DNA of 64,000 nucleotides from Methanomassiliicoccales archaeon UBA280 (GTDB lineage Archaea; Thermoplasmatota; Thermoplasmata; SG8-5), in contig DAKD01000036.1 of NCBI GenBank assembly GCA_002499085.1, positions 1 through 64,000 of the forward strand, given 5' to 3'. The notes beneath the pieces are model-generated. The model did no database searches. It saw nothing but the letters and a program-made list of their open reading frames with translations, and was not told where the DNA came from. Shown here one piece after another: positions 61,101-64,000 of this stretch (within the stretch, counting starts at the first letter, position 1; each line of letters starts with the position of its first letter). The translations under genes and the position numbers were made by a program.

Positions 61101-63636
61101 CGTCCGAGTCTCTCTCGGCCGAGAAGGCATAATGCGTGGTGTGAACGGCATCCCCTTGCCATCCTGCGATCGCAATCATGAAGTCCGCGCCCATGCCCCT
61201 GATGGAATAACCCGTGTCCGCATCCAGGTCTGAATCTATCATGATGTGGAACATGTCCATGATGCCCTCGCTGGCCACGGGTTCGCCCCTGAGAATGTCG
61301 CCTTCCACCTCCACACAGAATGAGACATATGTTTCAGCGTTCTCCGCGACCCAGGCGCCGACAATGTCGATGCTGTCAGGTATCCCCGAGGGCACGGAGC
61401 TTATGCCGGATATGTCGTTCCAGTCTGCGAATTCGCCGTCGATGTTGATGGGATACCGGACAGTGTCATTTGAGCCGGGGTACATGACCGGGATTATCAG
61501 TAGGAGCGCCAGAACCAGTGCGCCGTAGAGCACCCATCTGCTGCGCTGAGCCCTCTTCCGAATCACGTTGCGCCTGATGGATATCCCGCCCTCGCCTCCC
61601 AGACCGTTTGTGAGCCCGTTGGTAAGGCCGTTCGTGCGCCCGAGCCCGTTTGTAAGGCCGTTGGTCCTACCCAGGCCGTTCGTGAGGCCATTGGTCCTGC
61701 CGAGGCCGTTTGTAAGTCCGTTGGTTCTTCCGAGGCCATTGGTCCTACCGAGGCCGTTCGTGAGTCCGTTCGTTTTCCCCAGGCCGTTTGTAAGTCCGTT
61801 TGTTCTTCCGAGGCCGTTCGTGCGGCCCAATCCATTGGTGCGGCCCAATCCGTTTGTGCGGCCCAGGCCGTTCGTCATGCCCTTGGATCTTGCCAGGCCG
61901 TTGGTGAGGCCTTTTGCCTTCCCCGGGGGAGGGGCAGGCCTCTCCTTCTTTATGTCCTTCATCGGCTCCGGCCGGGCCAATCTCTCCAGCTCATCCAAAT
62001 CTGCCATCCCGTCGGTTTCGAGCTTCCTGATGTCAGATTCCTCGAGAGCGTCGCCCAGGGAAGTTAGCTCGGCCAGGAGCTCGTCCTTGAACTCCGATTC
62101 CTTGTCATCGGACGTGAATTCCTTGACAGGCGTTTCCTTCAGGCGTTTCCTGTCTATTGCCGATTTGACCTCTCTCGTGAAATCCGCGACGCTGATGCCT
62201 GTGCTTATCAGCAGTTCGAGCCTGGCCCTGTCATCCTCGAGTATCTTGGCCGCCTTCAGCATCCTGCCGCATCTGTCCAGCCTATCGATCTCCTCGGGCG
62301 TGAGCTTGGGGGCTTCCAGGGTTCCCAGCTCTTCAAGGAACTTGTCCTCGTCAGCCTCGCGCTTCCTCTTGCCTGCATCGAGCTCCAGGGTCTCGTCAAT
62401 GGACCACAGCTCGTCCTCGAGGGACTTCTCGTCAACACCCAGGTCCGTGATGACGGACCCCAGGGCTTCGTCCTCCAGGTCCGCCGTCTTCTTTGGCAGC
62501 TTCCCGGCGAGTTTCGCGATCTTCGGGCTGGGTGTCTTGTCGACGACCATGGATTCGAGTTCCTTGGCCAAGTCCTCGGATTTCATTGGCTTGACCGGGG
62601 CCTCGGCAGCCCGCCTGTAGCAGTTCGCGGCCTTCTCGTGCTCCCCCATCTTCGTGAACACTTCGGCCTTCTCGGCCCACACGCCCGGGTGGTCCATGTC
62701 GAGTTTTGTGACCTCATTCAGAGACTTCATTGCCAGGTCCAGGTGGCCGAGTTTTGATTGCGTGGAGCCGAGCGCGAACCAGCTCTCGATGTCCTTCGGG
62801 TTGATCCGGACCCTTTCCTCGTATCTGCCCAACATTTGGTTCAGTTCCTGCTCGGCCTGAACCTCCTCCTCCTCTTTCATTATCATGCCGCATTCGTAGC
62901 ATACCTTCTCATCGGTGCTGAGAATGGTGCCGCAGAGCGGGCACTGTATTTCCTCGAGTTCCTTGGCCGGTGCAGGAACCTCAAGTCTCTCTTGGGCCCT
63001 GCTTTCCAGCCTGTCCTGGAACGTGAGGATTATCTTGATCTTCTGCGCGGATTTCAGGCCGATTCCGTTGACCTGGGCCAGCTCGTCCACGTTGGCCTCT
63101 TTGAGGTCCTCGATGTTCCTGAACCCTGCATCATAGAGGGCTTTGGCCTTCAGGTCACCGATTCCGGGAACTTCCATGAGGACTGCGATGGCCTTGGCCT
63201 TGAGCTGCTGCTCCGGTTTTGCGAATCCCTCCCTGAGGATGTCTTCGGCAATGTCCTTGAGCGTTATGGGGGATGTGAGCAATTCCAGGTATGGGCTTTT
63301 CGTCTCCGAACAGGCTGCCTTGACAGCCTGAAGGAATTTCGCGGCCGCTTCCTCGTACTTGCCCCTCAGGTTCTGGCTGAGGCCGAGGGCCAGGTACAGC
63401 GCCGACCAATTGGCGCCGAGCGCTTCTGCCCGTGAGAACGATGCCCATGCTTCATCATGGTTGCCCATGGCCAGATGCACCTGCCCGTACTCAAACCAGA
63501 GCTGGGCGTTGCCCGGGTCCCTCTGGAGCAGCTTCCTCAGTCTGGTAAGTTCTGTCTTGCCGCTGCCCTGGTCGTCGGATTCCGACACGCGGCTCCATTT
63601 CGCCGCAAAGTCCTCGGTGAAACGTTTCTCGGCCAT
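55171..63636 (-). CDS. Giant bitopic protein: TPR/HhH/zinc ribbon inside, FG-GAP and lectin-like domains outside
   Basis: 2821 residues. Cytoplasmic part: TPRs (about 30-110), helix-hairpin-helix pair (155-206, VPGIGDLKAKAL and VNGIGLKSAQKI), zinc ribbon CPLCG...CYECG (about 230-250), more TPRs (265-350), an acidic linker, then a TNGLG repeat tract (577-679) and basic RRNVIRKRAQR. Membrane helix at about 696-717. Outside: two CBM9/DOMON-like domains starting with DGEFADW and DGGFSDW (about 733 and 1053), calcium-loop-like DSDRDGIPDD, and FG-GAP repeats (FGWNVSYAGDINADGYGDVIVGAP and relatives) at about 1333-1562, 2282-2333 and 2663-2769. They are interrupted by a LamG-like domain (2363-2570) and by two copies of a module shared with the 2436-residue protein. 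The C-terminus is IPEFSA, hydrophobic helix, RRRRR, a PEF-CTERM-like sorting tail. Confidence 0.85.
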   Translation of the reverse strand: MAEKRFTEDFAAKWSRVSESDDQGSGKTELTRLRKLLQRDPGNAQLWFEYGQVHLAMGNHDEAWASFSRAEALGANWSALYLALGLSQNLRGKYEEAAAKFLQAVKAACSETKSPYLELLTSPITLKDIAEDILREGFAKPEQQLKAKAIAVLMEVPGIGDLKAKALYDAGFRNIEDLKEANVDELAQVNGIGLKSAQKIKIILTFQDRLESRAQERLEVPAPAKELEEIQCPLCGTILSTDEKVCYECGMIMKEEEEVQAEQELNQMLGRYEERVRINPKDIESWFALGSTQSKLGHLDLAMKSLNEVTKLDMDHPGVWAEKAEVFTKMGEHEKAANCYRRAAEAPVKPMKSEDLAKELESMVVDKTPSPKIAKLAGKLPKKTADLEDEALGSVITDLGVDEKSLEDELWSIDETLELDAGKRKREADEDKFLEELGTLEAPKLTPEEIDRLDRCGRMLKAAKILEDDRARLELLISTGISVADFTREVKSAIDRKRLKETPVKEFTSDDKESEFKDELLAELTSLGDALEESDIRKLETDGMADLDELERLARPEPMKDIKKERPAPPPGKAKGLTNGLARSKGMTNGLGRTNGLGRTNGLGRTNGLGRTNGLTNGLGKTNGLTNGLGRTNGLGRTNGLTNGLGRTNGLTNGLGRTNGLTNGLGRTNGLTNGLTNGLGGEGGISIRRNVIRKRAQRSRWVLYGALVLALLLIIPVMYPGSNDTVRYPINIDGEFADWNDISGISSVPSGIPDSIDIVGAWVAENAETYVSFCVEVEGDILRGEPVASEGIMDMFHIMIDSDLDADTGYSIRGMGADFMIAIAGWQGDAVHTTHYAFSAERDSDDWNGFESTGSGRAEAAGSRLETQIPWSRLQVAQGTDISVLVHSQSWDGYVDYSDCLVSNSLCSMRISQYAIAPETVSGSGQNLLAILFEGKCGDSAVDSIRLTLEGTAGASAMSAVRLLDAAGTEISSAPPAASMSFTVGRTLAAGETLNLTVQADISASAAASRTLGLRIAAPGDIALSGAMAWLEVAVGQNELCYIGSVPQIPVVDGGFSDWRDRQLFDQINEVSTGKKSSADIRCYGAVSDGTGAYLHISSIGEFMSGSLVPIESTARAPNPNPQPVSPDSDRDGIPDDQEQPGYELDFNNDGVPDAQSVNSAGQRDVDSDGIADYPYGSDEYLVWEQGGTVMANVFIGRVEKPVVTGDDTARIYLDTDADPSTGYSIGGMGADRMVQFTGKHGSVKTSGHSRFVGTNQGAWSWSQIGTPAYMKDSRELESYIAVQLDPNATAWFEIEAWNEDGDDAKEDQIATELAATRSGPGDELTDQDMITMAEVTSGYGGNAGDKFGWNVSYAGDINADGYGDVIVGAPGTNGGEGAAYVFFGYDGFTSANANYLDPASADVTILGAAAGDELGWDVSDAGDVNGGGPDIIIGAPGHSSDTGRAYIFYSTTLTSGTPKTIDLATASTDVTITGEAAGDRFGASVSGAGDYDDAGNDDIIIGAQGFDSGRGRAYIFYGDGSIPTAAGSADVIMAGRHTNGNFGASVSSAGNTDGVGGSEVIVGEPGKDASYIYHAPTEETADSDIPVLGTLTNTYSNTHTQGDTYEFVKEGYTTGTYYAIGTEGTAYSDPFRNDNTGYKQQQLYLQSELAAGYIEEISIRTSTTVSGTYGTSYFRIWLCDVGALTTVTTNMVGNYNGLIANRVLVYDSSNVVLTGKVNDWGITFNIGSDVGYSDFNYDGVGSVLFDLEWSGFGSGSSVGSWVSGSHPNRMAYDMNNDGAGTADGTDQVWYVRFGMRTSSALEHKWLVDVPNRSNCTFFIDAFRTSNAEGDDFEIYYSKVGTGTVGSTGWTLMLTITKNADDDTYQKYSDSVLNDFLGTLYIGVIDKDRTSTHTQLDTLYLDHMYFRSIPFSVLYGEMKFTYTDYTVDMDSPVWGTVANTYTNIDELGTPDGATQSIQEVLDVSRVPTVEGFQASNGDTATSNSRALTAPAGITVGELLLLIVTDDYATTVSPHFNAVTGWTKIGESGSATPDAYIGAYWRIATGFEGASVTVTTTGAAYWLGWYIRISGADTTSPINAQNFAISTATGVNPHVIPQITTTVDNCLAIYGLSFDGGDGAPFSVASPWTESTEQTNGAATTYNSGCWGTKAQAAAGATGTASVTSAVTDGAAYFQLAIRPASYSLEHRWRTQSIPGGADKLTLYATGYHSAGSNDDFLIGYSTELSGPYTPVLAINSASSTTYSAPLPITLSGVFYLNVIDSNIADGIGQDTVYIDTINIRYGVSETMFGFSVAGAGKVDGSNDGVIVGAPGTDNGNAYVWLDGDYDNVAHINNDTYTEFTSVGSSLATNNPSGGIFATPTGELNLTGTTLFYDGFESYTAGTNPGSPWSTVTEGTGRVVDVSGTVSYSGSKSLMFDDDTATANTGCAIITSNFATAITVGAFEFWARCSDQGTTEEQFAVILRSGTTDAIEVGFFEERFAYQIGTTVYSLDTYNPDQWYHFRVVFDCNTDLMDLYIDGVSSGTGLGFTTAVTSINNIEITTFPWNFGAPRTNNGQPLAYVDDLKIYTTSSPGDYTSAQTTIPHFITSIKPFWNISTSANTVGWIAISRDGGTTWNQSAIQYGVWYMFPTEAVGKDLCYKVRMSTTHVGDTPILYNITLHYLYCTPPYVTLTGQSSGDKFGWSVSGAGNVGYGVAGDDGIDDIIIGAPYRNGGTGTVYIFNGSATMAGAISAANADYVKNGTQAGEHFGWSVDMAGDLDGDGYNDVIVGAPEKGPSSSADGTGWTQVLTVIIPEFSAALIAIFIPFGMSVIVFRRRRRANAQ
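61595..61910 (-). repeat. In-frame minisatellite encoding TNGLG repeats
   Basis: Tandem units of about 18, 21 and 33 bp within the 2821-residue gene encode GLGRTNGLTNGLGRTNG-type repeats, roughly 20 Asn-Gly-Leu units. Codons vary between units (both CCGTTCGTG and CCATTGGTC type on the plus strand), so the protein repeat is under selection or old rather than a recent DNA expansion. Confidence 0.8.
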
Positions 63637-63772
63637 GTTCAGCCTTCGCTATAAGATTGTATTAGTTATGAAGAAAGGAACGGGGATATTTTAAGATTCT
63701 ATACGTAAAACAATTACATCTGTTTGAAAATCTGAAGGATATTGAACAATAATTTGTGAAATTGCCCCGCGC

Positions 63773-64000
63773 CTATGCGTCGGGAAGCGGCCGCCGGGGT
63801 ATTTCCAGTACGGTCTCCTGGCCGAGAACTGTCAGAACGATCACCGTGTTCCCGCGCTTCATATCCCTTATCTCGGGCTTGAGATGTTCCTCGGCAAGCT
63901 TTACCATAAGCCTTCTGGTGAAACCCTTCGACTTGGCCCTCATCTCCAGTGCGATGTCCCTGAACCTCTCTGCCGGGAAATACCTGGCGTACCGGCCGTC
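63773..64000 (-). CDS. Partial gene at window edge, unknown function
   Basis: The frame is open from the window end to a TAG at 63773-63775 and gives the last 75 residues of a protein: YFPAERFRDIALEMRAKSKGF, KLAEEHLKPEIRDMKRGNT, then VIVLTVLGQETVLEIPRRPLPDA. The start lies beyond the window. It looks like a basic helical region followed by a small beta element; no family recognised. It is upstream of the 2821-residue gene on the same strand, with about 135 A+T-rich bases between that probably hold the latter's promoter. Confidence 0.6.
   Translation of the reverse strand, partial: DGRYARYFPAERFRDIALEMRAKSKGFTRRLMVKLAEEHLKPEIRDMKRGNTVIVLTVLGQETVLEIPRRPLPDA

Noticed and set aside
61568..62620. 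350-codon plus-strand frame with repeated FVRPLVLPRPFV
   Set aside because: Mirror image of the TNGLG minisatellite on the coding strand; repetition explains the open frame.

Overview
The window is archaeal chromosomal DNA, most likely from a member of Thermoplasmatota (inference). The archaeal character is directly visible. There are archaeal lipid genes (a tetraether-synthase-like radical SAM enzyme, a geranylgeranyl reductase and CDP-archaeol synthase CarS) and archaeal-type riboflavin genes (RibL, RibC). There is an aIF1A-Rio1-Dim2 cluster, type II methionine aminopeptidase, a TrmB regulator, AbrB-type regulators, and TATA boxes about 25-35 nt upstream of start codons (leaderless-type promoters). 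Most of the DNA is G+C-rich. About 33.57-41.35 kb is conspicuously A+T-rich.

Layout. 0-8 kb: purF, a TrmB regulator, then a divergent operon of radical SAM lipid enzyme, small ferredoxin and geranylgeranyl reductase, followed by a large membrane TPR protein. 8-19.6 kb: housekeeping metabolism: metF-like reductase, hutI overlapping a minimal ThiI-like PP-loop gene, an AbrB/PIN toxin-antitoxin pair, a four-gene riboflavin operon (ribB-ribL-ribC-ribH), an M29-like aminopeptidase, an MBL hydrolase/Sua5/Map operon and folP. 19.6-25.7 kb: a 2015-residue secreted beta-helix and beta-propeller protein. 25.9-26.6 kb: a toxin/antitoxin-like pair whose toxin lacks an obvious start codon. 26.7-30.5 kb: a five-gene overlapping operon for GDP-D-glycero-D-manno-heptose synthesis. 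31-32.7 kb: pyrE and carS. 32.9-45.7 kb: three surface/secreted proteins, one carrying a C-terminal clostripain-family (C11) peptidase domain. 45.9-47.3 kb: an LsrF-like aldolase and a YdjM-like membrane protein. 47.3-51.5 kb: a type IV pilus/Tad-like secretion operon. 51.6-53.3 kb: translation and ribosome biogenesis genes. 53.5-54.7 kb: small winged-helix regulators. 55.2-63.6 kb: a 2821-residue protein with cytoplasmic TPR, HhH and zinc-ribbon domains, a Thr-Asn-Gly-Leu-Gly repeat, a membrane helix, and a large extracellular FG-GAP/lectin-like part ending in a PEF-type tail.

The strongest undescribed signals lie outside ordinary genes. A dispersed family of paired GC-rich hairpins has at least seven copies between genes. 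Stem sequences differ between copies while pairing is kept and the loops and flanks are conserved, which points to a structured RNA or a REP/PATE-like mobile DNA element. One pair of copies forms a 385-bp composite with perfect 17-bp terminal inverted repeats. Other intergenic regions hold a TAGGG-type tandem and inverted repeat and several nested perfect hairpins.

Functional themes are the cell envelope (lipid cyclisation and saturation, lipid head-group activation, heptose glycans, giant surface proteins, a secretion machine) and cofactor/nucleotide metabolism. No rRNA, tRNA, CRISPR array or intact transposase was recognised.
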